Part shown: piece after piece, positions 8,512 to 17,210 of the stretch
Layout of the letters: every line of letters starts with the position of its first letter
How positions within the stretch are numbered: the first letter of the stretch is position 1
Source of the DNA: Propionibacteriaceae bacterium P6A17
Lineage (GTDB): Bacteria > Actinomycetota > Actinomycetes > Propionibacteriales > Propionibacteriaceae
Length of the DNA stretch: 54,042 nt
Assembly: GCA_000619965.1 (NCBI GenBank)
Contig: JHVD01000020.1
Location: 1 to 54,042, forward strand
Reading direction: 5' to 3'
Notes under the pieces: generated by a model
The model's database searches: none
What the model was told of the DNA's origin: nothing
The model's input: the letters and a program-made list of their open reading frames with translations, nothing else
Translations under genes and position numbers: made by a program

Positions 8512-9414
8512 TCAGAACAGGACGGTCGCCAGCCGTCGTCGAGCCTTGAGGACGATCGGATCCGTGCGGCCGATGACCTCGAAGAGCTCGAGCACACGCA
8601 CCCGGACCACCTCCTTGTCCTCCGGCGAAGCCGTGGCGGCGAAGTCGAGGAGTCGGTCGATGCCTTGCGCGTAGGCGCCTTGGATGATCTCCAGATCGGC
8701 GGCCTGGAGCTGGGAATGGAGGTCGTCTTCGTTGGCGGCATTTGCGACTACGGCGGCCGGGTCGAATTCGGTGGAGCGCTGCAACAACGACGCCTGGGCC
8801 CGTCCGGCGATGACCTCGACGTCGTTGGGCGTGGCCTGGAGCAGCTTGTCGAACTCCGCCACCGCCGCCGCGTAGTCGCCGGAGGCGAGTGCCTCGTCCG
8901 CGGCAGCGAATCGGGGATCTGCCGGGGCTGCCTGGTCCGCGGACGTCGCGGCTTGTTGGGCCCCCCCGACGGGCGCCGCACGACCGGTGATGCCGTTGGC
9001 GAGCGCGGCCTGACCCACCTGCTCGACGACGGCGGTGATCTCGTCGGCGGACTTCGTCCCCTGGAACAAGGGCGCCAGTTGGCCGCCGAGCAGTGCCACC
9101 ACGGTCGGTACGGCCTGCACGCCGAGCGCCTGCGCGATTCGGGGCTGCTCGTCGACGTTGACCCGCGCAAGCAGATACTTGCCGGCGCCGGCGTTGACCG
9201 CCGTGGCGAGGGCCTCGGAGACCGGGCCTCCCTGCGGATCCCGCGGGGAGAAGAACTCGACGATCACTGGGTGCTGCAGCGACCGCTGGGCCACCTGCTC
9301 GAACTCCGCCTCCGTCAGGTCCATCACGTAGTTGCCACCACCGTGGCTGGCCGCCTGCTGCGAGAGCTGGGAGAGGTCTACGGCGCCAGGGCGGCTGAAT
9401 TGCTCGGAAGTCAT
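8512..9414 (-). CDS. CnoX/YbbN-like thioredoxin-fold protein with TPR tail
   Basis: This 300-residue cytoplasmic protein has an N-terminal thioredoxin fold (about 35-140: HPVIVEFFSPRDPQGG, then LARVNVDEQPRIAQALGVQAVPTVV with the cis-Pro) and a helical tetratricopeptide-like tail (from about 165: RFAAADEALASGDYAAAVAEFDKLL). The active-site position reads SPRD, so there is no CXXC pair and no disulfide chemistry is expected. The arrangement matches the co-chaperone family CnoX/YbbN, which holds unfolded clients for GroEL or DnaK. The gene is divergent from pgm across 54 bases. Confidence 0.85.
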   Translation of the reverse strand: MTSEQFSRPGAVDLSQLSQQAASHGGGNYVMDLTEAEFEQVAQRSLQHPVIVEFFSPRDPQGGPVSEALATAVNAGAGKYLLARVNVDEQPRIAQALGVQAVPTVVALLGGQLAPLFQGTKSADEITAVVEQVGQAALANGITGRAAPVGGAQQAATSADQAAPADPRFAAADEALASGDYAAAVAEFDKLLQATPNDVEVIAGRAQASLLQRSTEFDPAAVVANAANEDDLHSQLQAADLEIIQGAYAQGIDRLLDFAATASPEDKEVVRVRVLELFEVIGRTDPIVLKARRRLATVLF

Positions 9415-9420
9415 GCCTCT

Positions 9421-9449
9421 ATCTTCGTTGTCGAGGACCACATCTTCAA
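9421..9449 (-). promoter_or_regulatory. Promoter of the cnoX-like gene (TTGAAG-N17-GAAGAT)
   Basis: On the minus strand TTGAAG (9449-9444) and GAAGAT (9426-9421) are 17 bases apart. The -10 ends six bases before the ATG at 9414, which predicts a leaderless transcript. This is one of the few promoters here with a recognisable -35. Confidence 0.45.
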
Positions 9450-9456
9450 ACGGCAA

Positions 9457-9462
9457 TAGGAT
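9457..9462 (+). promoter_or_regulatory. -10 box of pgm, predicted leaderless
   Basis: TAGGAT is followed by six bases and then the ATG at 9469. No Shine-Dalgarno sequence is present. It is divergent from the cnoX promoter, whose boxes it partly faces. Confidence 0.55.
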
Positions 9463-9468
9463 GACACC

Positions 9469-11085
9469 ATGGCACACGCACGCGCAGGGCAGCCCGCCCT
9501 GGAATCCGATCTCATCGACGTCGACGCCCTCATCGCGGCCTACTACGATCTCACCCCCGACCCGGAGGACCCGGATCAGCAGGTGGTGTTCGGCACGTCT
9601 GGACATCGCGGGTCGAGCCTCGACACCAAGTTCAACGACCTCCACATCGCCGCCACCACGCAGGCGATCGTCGAGTACCGCGCGAGCCAGGGCGTGACCG
9701 GGCCACTGTTCATCGGCAAGGACACGCACGGGCTCTCGCTGCCTGCTTGGAAGACCGCCATCGAGGTGCTCGCCGCCAATGGCGTCGAGATTCTCGCCGA
9801 GCGTGAGGACGAATACACCCCGACGCCGGCGGTGTCCCGCGCGATCATCCGCCACAACCGTGAGCACGAGGCCCACGCCGACGGTATCGTCGTCACCCCC
9901 TCGCACAACCCGCCTCGCGACGGTGGCTTCAAGTACAACCCCCCGCACGGCGGACCTGCCGACACGGATGCGACGAAGGCGATCGCGGCCCGCGCCAACG
10001 AGCTCATGGCCTCCCCCTCAGGCATTCGTCGCGTGGCCTACGAACGCGCCGAGGTCCATCGCTACGACTACCGCACGCCCTACTGCGACGAGCTCGCGCT
10101 GGCCATCGACTTCGACGCCATCCGCGCGGCGGGCCTTCGTCACGGGGCCGACCCCATGGGTGGTGCCTCCGTGCAGTACTGGCAGTTCCTCGCCGAACGA
10201 GGGCTCCCGATCGACGTCGTCAATCCCGTGGTGGACCCCACATGGAGATTCATGACGCTGGACACCGATGGCAAGATCCGCATGGACTGCTCCTCGCCCA
10301 ACGCGATGGCCTCGCTGGTCCAGCAACGCGACCGCTACGCCGTCGCCACCGGCAACGACGCCGACTCCGACCGCCACGGCGTGGTGACTCCCGATTTCGG
10401 GCTCATGAACCCCAACGCCTACCTCGCGGTGGCGATCGACTACCTGTTCAGCCACCGCGACGGCTGGTCTCCAGACGCGGGCATCGGCAAGACACTGGTG
10501 AGCTCGTCGCTGATCGATCGCGTCGCGGCGAAGCTGGGGCGCAGGCTGGTGGAGGTGCCCGTCGGCTTCAAGTGGTTCGTCCCCGGACTCACGAGCGGCA
10601 CGATCGGCTTCGGCGGCGAGGAGTCCGCGGGGGCGTCGTTCCTCGACCGCAACGGCCGCACCTGGACGACCGACAAGGACGGCATCCTGCTGGCGCTGCT
10701 CGCCTCGGAGATCCTCGCCGTGACCGGAAAGAGCCCGAGCGAGCACTACGCCGCGCTCGAGGCTGAGTTCGGCAAGTCCTACTACGCCCGGGTGGATGCC
10801 GACGCGGACCGCGACCAGAAGGCGCGCCTCAGCAAGCTCGGGGCGCAGGACGTGACGGTCTCGGAGCTGGCGGGCGAGCCGATCACAGCCGTGTTGTCGC
10901 ATGCCCCCGGCAATGATGCACCCATCGGCGGCATCAAGGTCACCACCGAGCACGCCTGGTTTGCCGCCCGCCCGTCGGGCACCGAGGACAAGTACAAGAT
11001 CTACGCCGAGTCCCTGAAGGATGCCGACCACCTTTCCGAGGTGCAGCGCGCCGCCAAGGACATCGTCGACGCCGCCCTCGCGTGA
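9469..11085 (+). CDS. pgm: Phosphoglucomutase (alpha-D-glucose phosphate-specific)
   Basis: It interconverts glucose-1-phosphate and glucose-6-phosphate, connecting glycogen/alpha-glucan metabolism with glycolysis. The 538-residue protein shows VFGTSGHRG near residue 45, the phosphoserine loop VTPSHNPP with Ser145, the metal loop [10 protein letters not shown], the sugar-specificity region [13 protein letters not shown], and the phosphate-binding end [16 protein letters not shown]. All are characteristic of the Pgm family of the phosphohexomutases. It stands alone between its own promoter and a strong hairpin terminator, about 2 kb downstream of the glucan cluster. Confidence 0.96.
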   Translation: MAHARAGQPALESDLIDVDALIAAYYDLTPDPEDPDQQVVFGTSGHRGSSLDTKFNDLHIAATTQAIVEYRASQGVTGPLFIGKDTHGLSLPAWKTAIEVLAANGVEILAEREDEYTPTPAVSRAIIRHNREHEAHADGIVVTPSHNPPRDGGFKYNPPHGGPADTDATKAIAARANELMASPSGIRRVAYERAEVHRYDYRTPYCDELALAIDFDAIRAAGLRHGADPMGGASVQYWQFLAERGLPIDVVNPVVDPTWRFMTLDTDGKIRMDCSSPNAMASLVQQRDRYAVATGNDADSDRHGVVTPDFGLMNPNAYLAVAIDYLFSHRDGWSPDAGIGKTLVSSSLIDRVAAKLGRRLVEVPVGFKWFVPGLTSGTIGFGGEESAGASFLDRNGRTWTTDKDGILLALLASEILAVTGKSPSEHYAALEAEFGKSYYARVDADADRDQKARLSKLGAQDVTVSELAGEPITAVLSHAPGNDAPIGGIKVTTEHAWFAARPSGTEDKYKIYAESLKDADHLSEVQRAAKDIVDAALA

Positions 11086-11095
11086 CACGGAGCGC

Positions 11096-11133
11096 GACGG
11101 GGCCCGGGCCACTGTGCAGGCCCGGGCCCCGTC
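11096..11133. terminator. Bidirectional hairpin terminator between pgm and the bPH2 gene
   Basis: A perfect 15-bp stem (11096-11110 with 11119-11133), rich in GGGCCC, encloses an 8-base loop. It lies ten bases after the pgm stop and 28 bases beyond the stop of the convergent gene, so it can serve both. There is no clear U-tract on the plus strand. Confidence 0.75.
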
Positions 11134-11160
11134 GCTTCCCTTGGGTCAGTCCTTAGGGGG

Positions 11161-11679
11161 TCAGTCTTCGAGCTTCATGGACTTCCGCAGGCCCGCACGC
11201 TGCACGACTCGCTGGATCGTCAGGTCCCGCTGCGCCGGATCGGCGACGTAGGTGATCTCCCGCAGCCCTTGATCCTGCGCGGCCGACTCGAACACGAAGT
11301 GCCCGTAGCCGAACATCTGGCCCAGCAGCGGCTGGTTCATTGAGATGTCGAGGATGCGGGTCATCGGCATCGTCGCGAGGCGCTGGTCGAACACCCCATG
11401 GACGCGGAACACGCGCATGTTCGTGATGACGAACCGATCCATGTGCAGCACGTGGATCTTCCAGAGACCGACGACGAACGCCACCACGCCGGCGCTCAGA
11501 GGAAGCCAGAACAGCGCTCCGGCCGGGATCATCAGGATGAAGGCGACGATGCTGCCGACGAGCAGCAGATACCAGCGCAGGCTCGCGGCCCAGTGCTTGG
11601 TGACCTCGTCGATGATCACCTCGCCCTCGGAGGTGAGCAGGTGGCGTTCGACCTGCGGGTCGAGCAGCCGTTGGATCAT
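11161..11679 (-). CDS. Bacterial PH-domain (bPH2/YdbS-type) membrane protein
   Basis: This 172-residue protein has two hydrophobic helices (about 33-72: RWYLLLVGSIVAFILMI and WLPLSAGVVAFVVGLW). They are followed by a bacterial pleckstrin-homology-like region (about 75-150) with the family motif DRFVITNMRVFRVHGVFDQRLATMPMTRILDI. Such proteins are membrane-anchored and their role is not settled. The gene starts four bases after a 51-residue membrane-protein gene and is very likely cotranscribed with it. Confidence 0.8.
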   Translation of the reverse strand: MIQRLLDPQVERHLLTSEGEVIIDEVTKHWAASLRWYLLLVGSIVAFILMIPAGALFWLPLSAGVVAFVVGLWKIHVLHMDRFVITNMRVFRVHGVFDQRLATMPMTRILDISMNQPLLGQMFGYGHFVFESAAQDQGLREITYVADPAQRDLTIQRVVQRAGLRKSMKLED

Positions 11680-11683
11680 CGCC

Positions 11684-11839
11684 TCAGCTGGCGAGCGCGG
11701 TGAAGAAGCGGGCGATCGACTCGAAGGCGCCGAAGAACGTCAGCACGGCCTCGGCCGCGGCCTCCGGCCGGGTGAACAGATAGAAGACCACGAAGGCTGC
11801 GACGAGCACCAGCAGGGCGCGCTTGATCCAACCGACCAC
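11684..11839 (-). CDS. Small hydrophobic membrane protein (51 residues)
   Basis: A GTG start at 11839 has an excellent AGGAGG ribosome-binding site six bases upstream. The product begins MVGWIKRALLVLVAAFVVFYLF, a single membrane helix with a positive N-terminus, followed by an amphipathic tail rich in Ala and Phe. The gene ends four bases before the bPH2 start. I do not recognise a named family. The spacing suggests a partner of the bPH2 protein, but that is inference. Confidence 0.65.
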   Translation of the reverse strand: MVGWIKRALLVLVAAFVVFYLFTRPEAAAEAVLTFFGAFESIARFFTALAS

Positions 11840-12010
11840 GGTTCCTCCTTCGTATGGGGTCAGGCACATTCTGCCAAGCCGAGCTCCCCTTGACCGCGAC
11901 GGCGCGCCGCGTTTCGACGATCGTGATGGCGTCAGAATCAGGTCCAACCAATGGCCGCGTTGTCCGACCCCGACGCCTCCCGGCGCACTGCGATGTGCAA
12001 GGCTAGAGCC

Positions 12011-12445
12011 ATGGAGAATTCTGATCTGTTCATTTGCATCGATCACGTTGGCATCGCCGTCCCCGACCTGGACGAGGCCATCAAGTACCACGCCGAGAAG
12101 TTCGGCTGGCGGGAACTCCACCGTGAGGTCAACGAGGAGCAGGGCGTCGCCGAAGCCATGATCGGCACCGGCACCCAGGGCGTCGAGAACGCCAAGATCC
12201 AGCTCCTCGCCCCGCTCAACGAGAACTCCACCATTGCCAAGTTCCTCGACAAGAAGGGCCCCGGGCTCCAGCAGCTCGCCTACCGCGTCGCCGACATCGA
12301 CCACGTCATGGAGGTGCTGAAGGAGCGCGGCGTTCGTCTCCTCTACCCCGAGGCCAAGCGCGGCACCGCGGACTCCCGCATCAACTTCGTGCACCCCAAG
12401 GATGCCGGCGGCGTGCTGCTCGAGCTCGTCGAGCTCGCCAAGTGA
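12011..12445 (+). CDS. mce: Methylmalonyl-CoA epimerase
   Basis: This 144-residue glyoxalase/VOC-fold enzyme interconverts (S)- and (R)-methylmalonyl-CoA, the step between propionyl-CoA and the B12-dependent mutase (or its reverse in propionate formation). The start IDHVGIAVPDLDEAIKYH holds a metal-binding His, and GVRLLYPEAKRG ... INFVHPKDAGGVLLELVE is the typical second half with metal-binding His and Glu. The ATG at 12011 is chosen over an upstream in-frame ATG because the protein then begins where the family does. AAGGCT lies six bases upstream, a weak match to the leaderless pattern. A cobalamin adenosyltransferase lies about 5 kb away. Confidence 0.93.
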   Translation: MENSDLFICIDHVGIAVPDLDEAIKYHAEKFGWRELHREVNEEQGVAEAMIGTGTQGVENAKIQLLAPLNENSTIAKFLDKKGPGLQQLAYRVADIDHVMEVLKERGVRLLYPEAKRGTADSRINFVHPKDAGGVLLELVELAK

Positions 12446-12464
12446 GCCAACGGCTTCCCGCGCG

Positions 12465-12499
12465 ACGGGGGTGGACACGGACACCGTGTCCACCCCCGT
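12465..12499 (+). terminator. Hairpin terminator after mce
   Basis: A perfect 16-bp stem (12465-12480 with 12484-12499) closes on a 3-base ACA loop, 20 bases after the mce stop. It is the only barrier between mce and the next promoter. Confidence 0.8.
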
Positions 12500-12517
12500 T
12501 CGCTACACCCGGGAAGC

Positions 12518-12523
12518 TAGGCT
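12518..12523 (+). promoter_or_regulatory. -10 box for the DivIVA-like operon
   Basis: TAGGCT lies 33 bases before the GTG at 12557. The predicted leader of about 27 bases contains the ribosome-binding site AAGGAG, so this is a leadered version of the same -10 sequence. Confidence 0.5.
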
Positions 12524-12556
12524 GCCAATAGCAGTACCGAATCGTAAGGAGCTCCC

Positions 12557-13648
12557 GTGGTCGATCCGTCCCGCGACATGGAAACCGAAGAGACCGGACT
12601 CAACCTGTTCGATGAGAAGGCGTCCGCGGCTGGGAGCTTCCCCACCTCCATGCTGGGCTACGATCGCCACGCCGTCGACGGCTACGTCCGCGAGGTGGAG
12701 CAGCAGGTCGGCGAGCTTCGGCAGCGGACGCGCCTGCTCCAGCAGGAACTCACATTCATCCGGGCCGAAGTGGGCGAAACGGACTTCGAGAAGCTGGGGG
12801 CGCACGCGACGGGCCTGCTGAAGGCCGCCGAGGCGCAGGGCCGCGACATCGTCGCACAGGCCGAGCGCGAGGCGGACCGCATCACCCAAGAAGCCCGACG
12901 ATCCGCCGGCAGCGTGCGGGAATCGGCGCAGCAGGAGGCGGACGACATCCGCCTCAGCGGACTCGCCGGTCTGCGCCAGCTCCGCGCCGAGCAAGCCGAG
13001 GCCGGGCAGCAGGCGCTCGACAAGGCTCGCAGCGAGGCCGCACAGATCGTCGACGACGCGCAGCGCCGCCGGGAGGTCATCCTCGCCGCGGCCCGCGCCG
13101 ACGCCGAGGCCCTGCTCGAGTCCTGCCGTGCCGAGGTCGCGCGGCTGCGGATGGAGGGCGAGCGGGACGTCGCCGCCATCCGTGAGCAGGCGGGCAAGGA
13201 AGCCGAACGATCCCTCGCCGCCATCGCCAGGAGCGCAGCCGACGCCCAGACCAACGCCGCGGAGCGTCGTCGTCTCGACGAGATCGAGGCCGAGCAGGCA
13301 GCCGAGGCCGTCGCCGCGGCTCGAGCCGAAGCAGCCAACGTCCGCCAGACGGCAGTCGAGGACGCCGAACAGACCAGGGTCCAAGCCCACCGCGAAGCCG
13401 AGGCGCTGATCGAACAGGCGCGCAGCAAGGCAAACGAGGTCCTGGCGCAGCTCGAGGAGCAGGCCGCTTGGCGCAAGGAACAGCTCGCGCGCGAGGTGGG
13501 CGTCCTCGAGGGACGCAAGCGCAGCGCCCTTGCACAGTTGTCCAACCTGCGGGCACTCGCCGAGCAGTCGCAGGCCGAATTCGACCCCGCGGAGGAGCCG
13601 ACGGTGGTCGTCGCCTCACCGGAGCCCAACGCCGACGAGGACGCGTGA
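12557..13648 (+). CDS. DivIVA-domain coiled-coil protein
   Basis: This 363-residue protein has a DivIVA-type membrane-targeting start (about residues 30-60: [24 protein letters not shown]). A long Ala/Glu/Arg-rich coiled coil follows (about 60-330), with heptad-like repeats such as [14 protein letters not shown], and then a short acidic tail. Proteins of this type (Wag31, Scy and relatives) organise polar growth and division in actinobacteria; which of these it is cannot be told from sequence. A GTG start with AAGGAG upstream is used. The stop overlaps the start of the permease gene (GTGA), so the two are coupled. Confidence 0.75.
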   Translation: MVDPSRDMETEETGLNLFDEKASAAGSFPTSMLGYDRHAVDGYVREVEQQVGELRQRTRLLQQELTFIRAEVGETDFEKLGAHATGLLKAAEAQGRDIVAQAEREADRITQEARRSAGSVRESAQQEADDIRLSGLAGLRQLRAEQAEAGQQALDKARSEAAQIVDDAQRRREVILAAARADAEALLESCRAEVARLRMEGERDVAAIREQAGKEAERSLAAIARSAADAQTNAAERRRLDEIEAEQAAEAVAAARAEAANVRQTAVEDAEQTRVQAHREAEALIEQARSKANEVLAQLEEQAAWRKEQLAREVGVLEGRKRSALAQLSNLRALAEQSQAEFDPAEEPTVVVASPEPNADEDA

Positions 13649-14706
13649 GCGGCGACGGCACGCCCGCCGCGCCGAGCGACCCACGTCGGAGATCCCCGTT
13701 CGCGCTCGGCTTCTTCGGAGCCATCGGGGTCCTCGTCGCCCTCGCGCTGAGCGAGGCCGTGGCCGCCGTGCAGAGCGTGCTCGTACTCGTGGTCCTCGCC
13801 TTCGTGCTGGCGTTGGGCGCCAGCCCCGTCGTCGACTTCCTCGACCGACGCATGCCCAGGCCGCTCGCGATGGTGCTGGTGCCGGTCGTCGTGCTCGGGG
13901 TGCTCGCCTTGGGCCTGTTCGCGCTCGTCCCCCTCCTCATGAACCAGGGCACGCAACTCGTCGCGAACCTGCCCAAACTGCTCGGCAACCTGCTGGACCA
14001 CGAACGGGTGCGGGAATTCAACGAGCAGTTCGGCGTCATCGACAAGCTCCAGTCGGCGCTCACCGACGCCAAGCTCGCCGACACCCTCGTCAATGGCCTC
14101 ATGGGCGCAGGGGCCGTCGTCGTGAACTTCCTCTTCTCCGTCCTCATCACCGCCGTGCTGACCATCTACTTCATGGGTTCGCTCGGCACGATCAAGCAGC
14201 TCGTCTACGACCTCGCCCCCGCCAGCCGCCGCGACCGCGCCAAGTACATCGCCGACGGCATCTTCCAAGGCGTCTCCGGCTACGTCCGCGGCATGATCAT
14301 CGAGGTCACCATCTCCACGATCGTCGCCTTCATCGTCCTGCAGTTGTTCGGCCTGCACGAGTACGCCGTCGCGCTCGCGTTCGTCTACGGCCTCCTGTGC
14401 TTCATCCCGGTCGCCGGCCCCCCGACCGCCGCGGTGCTGCTGTCGCTCGTTGCCTTCTCGATCAGCATTCCGCAGGGGCTCGGGGTGGCGATCGTGTTCA
14501 TCATCTACCAACAGTTCGACGCCTACCTGATCTACCCCACCATCATGGGCCGCACCGTCCGTGTGCCGGGGGTGCTCGTCGTGCTCTCCGCGATCATGGG
14601 TGGCATCCTCATGGGCATCATCGGGGCCGTGCTCGCCGTCCCGACAGCGGCCGCGCTGCTGCTCGTGTGGCGGGAGGTCATCAAGCCCGCGCTCGACGTT
14701 CGTTGA
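13645..14706 (+). CDS. AI-2E family (UPF0118) transmembrane permease
   Basis: This 353-residue integral membrane protein has about seven hydrophobic segments. They lie in pairs near residues 19-65 and 72-95, and then between about 150 and 345. The family motif [23 protein letters not shown]...[13 protein letters not shown] lies near the C-terminus. The family includes the autoinducer-2 exporter TqsA and Na+/H+ antiporters, so substrate is uncertain. The GTG start overlaps the stop of the DivIVA-like gene, which supports the start and suggests cotranscription. Confidence 0.85.
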   Translation: MSGDGTPAAPSDPRRRSPFALGFFGAIGVLVALALSEAVAAVQSVLVLVVLAFVLALGASPVVDFLDRRMPRPLAMVLVPVVVLGVLALGLFALVPLLMNQGTQLVANLPKLLGNLLDHERVREFNEQFGVIDKLQSALTDAKLADTLVNGLMGAGAVVVNFLFSVLITAVLTIYFMGSLGTIKQLVYDLAPASRRDRAKYIADGIFQGVSGYVRGMIIEVTISTIVAFIVLQLFGLHEYAVALAFVYGLLCFIPVAGPPTAAVLLSLVAFSISIPQGLGVAIVFIIYQQFDAYLIYPTIMGRTVRVPGVLVVLSAIMGGILMGIIGAVLAVPTAAALLLVWREVIKPALDVR

Positions 14707-14722
14707 CTCTGCGGAGCGCTGG

Positions 14723-14728
14723 TAGCGT
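14723..14728 (+). promoter_or_regulatory. -10 box of nucS, predicted leaderless
   Basis: TAGCGT is followed by seven bases and then the GTG at 14736. TTGACT at 14703-14708 resembles a -35, but the spacer would be only 14 bases. There is no ribosome-binding site. Confidence 0.5.
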
Positions 14729-14735
14729 TGAGCGG

Positions 14736-15431
14736 GTGAGATTGGTGATCGCCCAGTGCCAGGTGGACTATTCGGGGCGCCTCGACGCGCACCTTCCGAT
14801 GGCGAAGCGGCTCCTGCTCGTGAAGGCCGACGGCTCCGTGTCCGTGCACGCCGACGATCGGGCCTACAAACCACTCAACTGGATGAGCCCGCCGTGCACC
14901 GTCACCGTCCAATCGCCCGACGAGACGGCCGCGGCAGAGCTCGGTGTCACCGAGGAGTGGCTGGTGCGCGCCAAGGACGGCGACACGCTGCACATCCGCA
15001 TCGGAGAGGTCTTCCTCGACACCGCCCACGAGCTGGGCATCGACCCGGGGCTGGTCAAGGACGGCGTGGAGGCACACCTGCAGGCGCTGTTGGCCGAACG
15101 CCCCGCAGTCTTCGGCGACGGCTGGCGCGTCATCACCCGCGAGTACATGACCCCAATCGGCCCCGTCGACCTGCTCCTGCGCGACGACAAGGGCGTCCAC
15201 GTCGCCTGTGAAGTCAAGCGGCGCGGCGAGATCGACGGGGTGGAACAGCTCACCCGCTACCTGGACCTCCTCAACCGCGATCCGTTGCTCGCACCCGTTC
15301 GTGGCGTCTTCGCCGCCCAGCAGATCAAGCCCCAGGCACGCACCCTCGCCCACGACCGCGGCATCGACACGTTGCTGCTCGACTACGACGCGCTGCGCGG
15401 CATGGACGACGCCGAGGATCGGCTGTTCTGA
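14736..15431 (+). CDS. nucS: Mismatch-specific endonuclease NucS (EndoMS)
   Basis: NucS cleaves double-stranded DNA at mismatches and replaces MutS/MutL mismatch repair in most actinobacteria and archaea. The 231-residue protein has the family start [16 protein letters not shown], an N-terminal DNA-binding half, and a RecB-like nuclease half. The nuclease motifs are [33 protein letters not shown] (catalytic Asp, Glu and Lys) and a C-terminal [12 protein letters not shown] region. GTG is the start because the family begins exactly here and a -10 box sits seven bases upstream. The gene downstream starts within the stop codon (TGATG). Confidence 0.95.
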   Translation: MRLVIAQCQVDYSGRLDAHLPMAKRLLLVKADGSVSVHADDRAYKPLNWMSPPCTVTVQSPDETAAAELGVTEEWLVRAKDGDTLHIRIGEVFLDTAHELGIDPGLVKDGVEAHLQALLAERPAVFGDGWRVITREYMTPIGPVDLLLRDDKGVHVACEVKRRGEIDGVEQLTRYLDLLNRDPLLAPVRGVFAAQQIKPQARTLAHDRGIDTLLLDYDALRGMDDAEDRLF

Positions 15432-15706
15432 TGGCCAGGCGGCGCCCCTCAAAACACCTCCGTACACCGCGCCCGCTGCTCGCGGGCACGGACACACGAC
15501 GAGTCAGCCTGCGCGGGCGCTCATGGCTCGTCCGTACCATCCGAGCCGGCCATTCGGAGAAGGAGTACCGTTGTCCGGGTTGCGACCACGTCATCCCACC
15601 CGGGATGGCCCACGTCGTCGCCTGGCCGGAGGTGCCCCCGCTGGGCGTCGGGTCGGGGCTGGACGTGCGTCGCCATTGGCACACCTACTGTTGGGAGCGA
15701 GCGTGA
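15431..15706 (+). CDS. Conserved actinobacterial protein with a zinc-ribbon-like motif, downstream of nucS
   Basis: This 91-residue basic protein starts inside the nucS stop codon and ends overlapping the hydrolase start, so the three genes form one tight operon. It has a basic N-terminal third and then EYRCPGCDHVIPPGMAHVVAW ... RRHWHTYCWERA. The CxxC pair with later His and Cys residues looks like a metal-binding site. Similar short proteins follow nucS in Streptomyces, where they are often labelled ATP/GTP-binding without support in the motifs. The conserved linkage suggests a role near NucS, but no function is shown. Confidence 0.75.
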   Translation: MARRRPSKHLRTPRPLLAGTDTRRVSLRGRSWLVRTIRAGHSEKEYRCPGCDHVIPPGMAHVVAWPEVPPLGVGSGLDVRRHWHTYCWERA

Positions 15707-16479
15707 CACTGCACACGACATCAGTCGGGGACGGCCCCCTCGAGGTCGTGTTCCTGCACGGCCTGTTCGGGCAGGGCAAGAACTGGCTCACCGTCGCCAA
15801 GGCCGTCTCCGATCTCGCCCGCTGCCACCTCGTCGACACACCCAACCACGGGCGCAGCAGTTGGACTCATGTCTTCGACTACGACGAGCAGGCCGACATC
15901 GTCGCCGACTGGGTGCGTGAGCACACGGCGACGCCGACGGTGATCGTCGGGCACTCCATGGGCGGGAAGATCGCGATGCGGCTCGCGCTGCGCCACCCCG
16001 AGCTGGTCAAGGCACTGGTCGTCGTCGACATCTCCCCCGCCCGCAATGTCTCCGCGCTCCGGTTCACCACCCTGGTCGCCGGCCTCAAGAGCCTGAGGCT
16101 CGACGAGATCGCCAGCCGCGGCTACGCCGATCAGCAGCTCGCCGAACGGATCCCCGACGACGGCCTGCGGCGCTTCCTGCTGCAGAACCTCCAACGCACC
16201 GAGGGGCACTGGAGCTGGCTGCCCAATCTCGACCTGCTCGGCGATCACCTGCACGAGATCGGGGGCTGGGAGCCCATCGTCGGCCACTTTGACGGTCCGA
16301 CGCTGTGGGTCGCGGGTGGACGCTCCGACTACATTCGGCCCGAGCACGCGCAGGCAATGCGGGAGCTGTTTCCCATGGTGCGCCAGATCACGCTCAAGCG
16401 CGCCGGCCATTGGGTGCACTCCGACGACCCGGAGTCGTTCGTCGCGACGCTGCGCCAATTCCTTGCGCAGCTGGACTGA
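15703..16479 (+). CDS. Alpha/beta-fold hydrolase (YbfF-type esterase)
   Basis: This 258-residue hydrolase shows the oxyanion loop FLHGLFGQGKNW, the nucleophile elbow VGHSMGGK (Ser85), an acidic residue in GGRSDYIRPEHA and the catalytic His in RAGHWVHSDDPE. The motif set resembles the YbfF acyl-CoA esterase group, but the natural substrate is unknown. The GTG start overlaps the stop of the preceding gene (GTGA), which decides it. The stop faces the cyclophilin gene, with eight bases between the two. Confidence 0.85.
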   Translation: MTLHTTSVGDGPLEVVFLHGLFGQGKNWLTVAKAVSDLARCHLVDTPNHGRSSWTHVFDYDEQADIVADWVREHTATPTVIVGHSMGGKIAMRLALRHPELVKALVVVDISPARNVSALRFTTLVAGLKSLRLDEIASRGYADQQLAERIPDDGLRRFLLQNLQRTEGHWSWLPNLDLLGDHLHEIGGWEPIVGHFDGPTLWVAGGRSDYIRPEHAQAMRELFPMVRQITLKRAGHWVHSDDPESFVATLRQFLAQLD

Positions 16480-16487
16480 CGCTCGAT

Positions 16488-17153
16488 TCAGCCGATCGAC
16501 ATGCCGGTGATGAGTGCCTCGGCGTTCGGTGAGATGCCGTCGGAGGCGTCGACGCCCTGGGCCGCGATCCCCCCGACGACGCCGAGGCCCGCGTCGTCGA
16601 TGGTGCCGAAGACGGTGTAGTCCGGGCTGAGGTCCGTGTCGTCCCACACGAGGAAGAACTGTGAGCCATTCGTGTCCGGCCCGCGATTGGCCATGGCGAT
16701 CGTGCCGCGAGGATAGGCGGTGCCCGGCGCGATCTCGTCGGCGAACGTGTAGCCAGGGCCCCCCCGTCCCGTCCCAGTCGGGTCGCCGCACTGAAGGATG
16801 AACATGCCGTGGTCCACCAGCCGGTGGCACGACGTGTCGTCGAAGTAGCCTTGCGAGGCGAGACTCAGAAAGGAGTGGACGGTGCACGGCGCCTTCGCCT
16901 GGTCCAGCGTCAACGTCACGTCTCCGGCCGTCATGTGCATCACGACCTGCACTGTGCCGCGGTTGGGCACGGAGTGCTCACCCGGTGCGTCGACGGCCCG
17001 CGCGGGCTCCCCATCGGGAGGGTAGGCGCACGTGGCCCCCGGGGCGACGGTGCCGTCCGCCGCACCCAATTGGGCGGACTGATTGGCGTCCGTGCACGCA
17101 GAGGCCGCGACGGCGACGGTGAGCAGCGCGGTGATGGCGAGGGATCGGGTCAC
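16488..17153 (-). CDS. Lipoprotein cyclophilin (peptidyl-prolyl cis-trans isomerase)
   Basis: This 221-residue protein has a lipoprotein signal (TRSLAITALLTVAVAASAC, lipobox ASAC, lipidated Cys near residue 19) and a short linker. The cyclophilin-type isomerase domain follows: HSFLSLASQGYFDDTSCHRLV, GPGYTFADEI, GTIAMANRGPDTNGSQFF, DYTVFGTI. It is expected on the outer face of the membrane, assisting folding of exported proteins. Two in-frame GTGs lie at 17159 and 17153. The second is preferred: it is six bases after TAGGCT, whereas the first directly abuts that box. Confidence 0.9.
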   Translation of the reverse strand: MTRSLAITALLTVAVAASACTDANQSAQLGAADGTVAPGATCAYPPDGEPARAVDAPGEHSVPNRGTVQVVMHMTAGDVTLTLDQAKAPCTVHSFLSLASQGYFDDTSCHRLVDHGMFILQCGDPTGTGRGGPGYTFADEIAPGTAYPRGTIAMANRGPDTNGSQFFLVWDDTDLSPDYTVFGTIDDAGLGVVGGIAAQGVDASDGISPNAEALITGMSIG

Positions 17154-17159
17154 GGGCAC

Positions 17160-17165
17160 AGCCTA
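17160..17165 (-). promoter_or_regulatory. -10 box of the cyclophilin gene, predicted leaderless
   Basis: TAGGCT on the minus strand is followed by six bases and then GTG at 17153. It also decides between two possible start codons. It lies 33 bases from the opposing -10 of the adenosyltransferase gene. Confidence 0.5.
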
Positions 17166-17198
17166 GACGATCCGCGCCTCGCGGCGGCCCGCATGGGG

Positions 17199-17204
17199 TA
17201 GAGT
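17199..17204 (+). promoter_or_regulatory. -10 box of the adenosyltransferase gene, predicted leaderless
   Basis: TAGAGT is followed by six bases and then ATG at 17211, with no ribosome-binding site. The -35 region would overlap the -10 of the divergent cyclophilin gene. Confidence 0.55.
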
Positions 17205-17210
17205 GGCGGC

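Noticed and set aside
12682-14874. A 730-codon minus-strand open frame opposite the DivIVA-like and permease genes
   Set aside because: Low-complexity Asp/Glu/Arg/Gly sequence shadowing genes whose own products have clear families and coupled starts.
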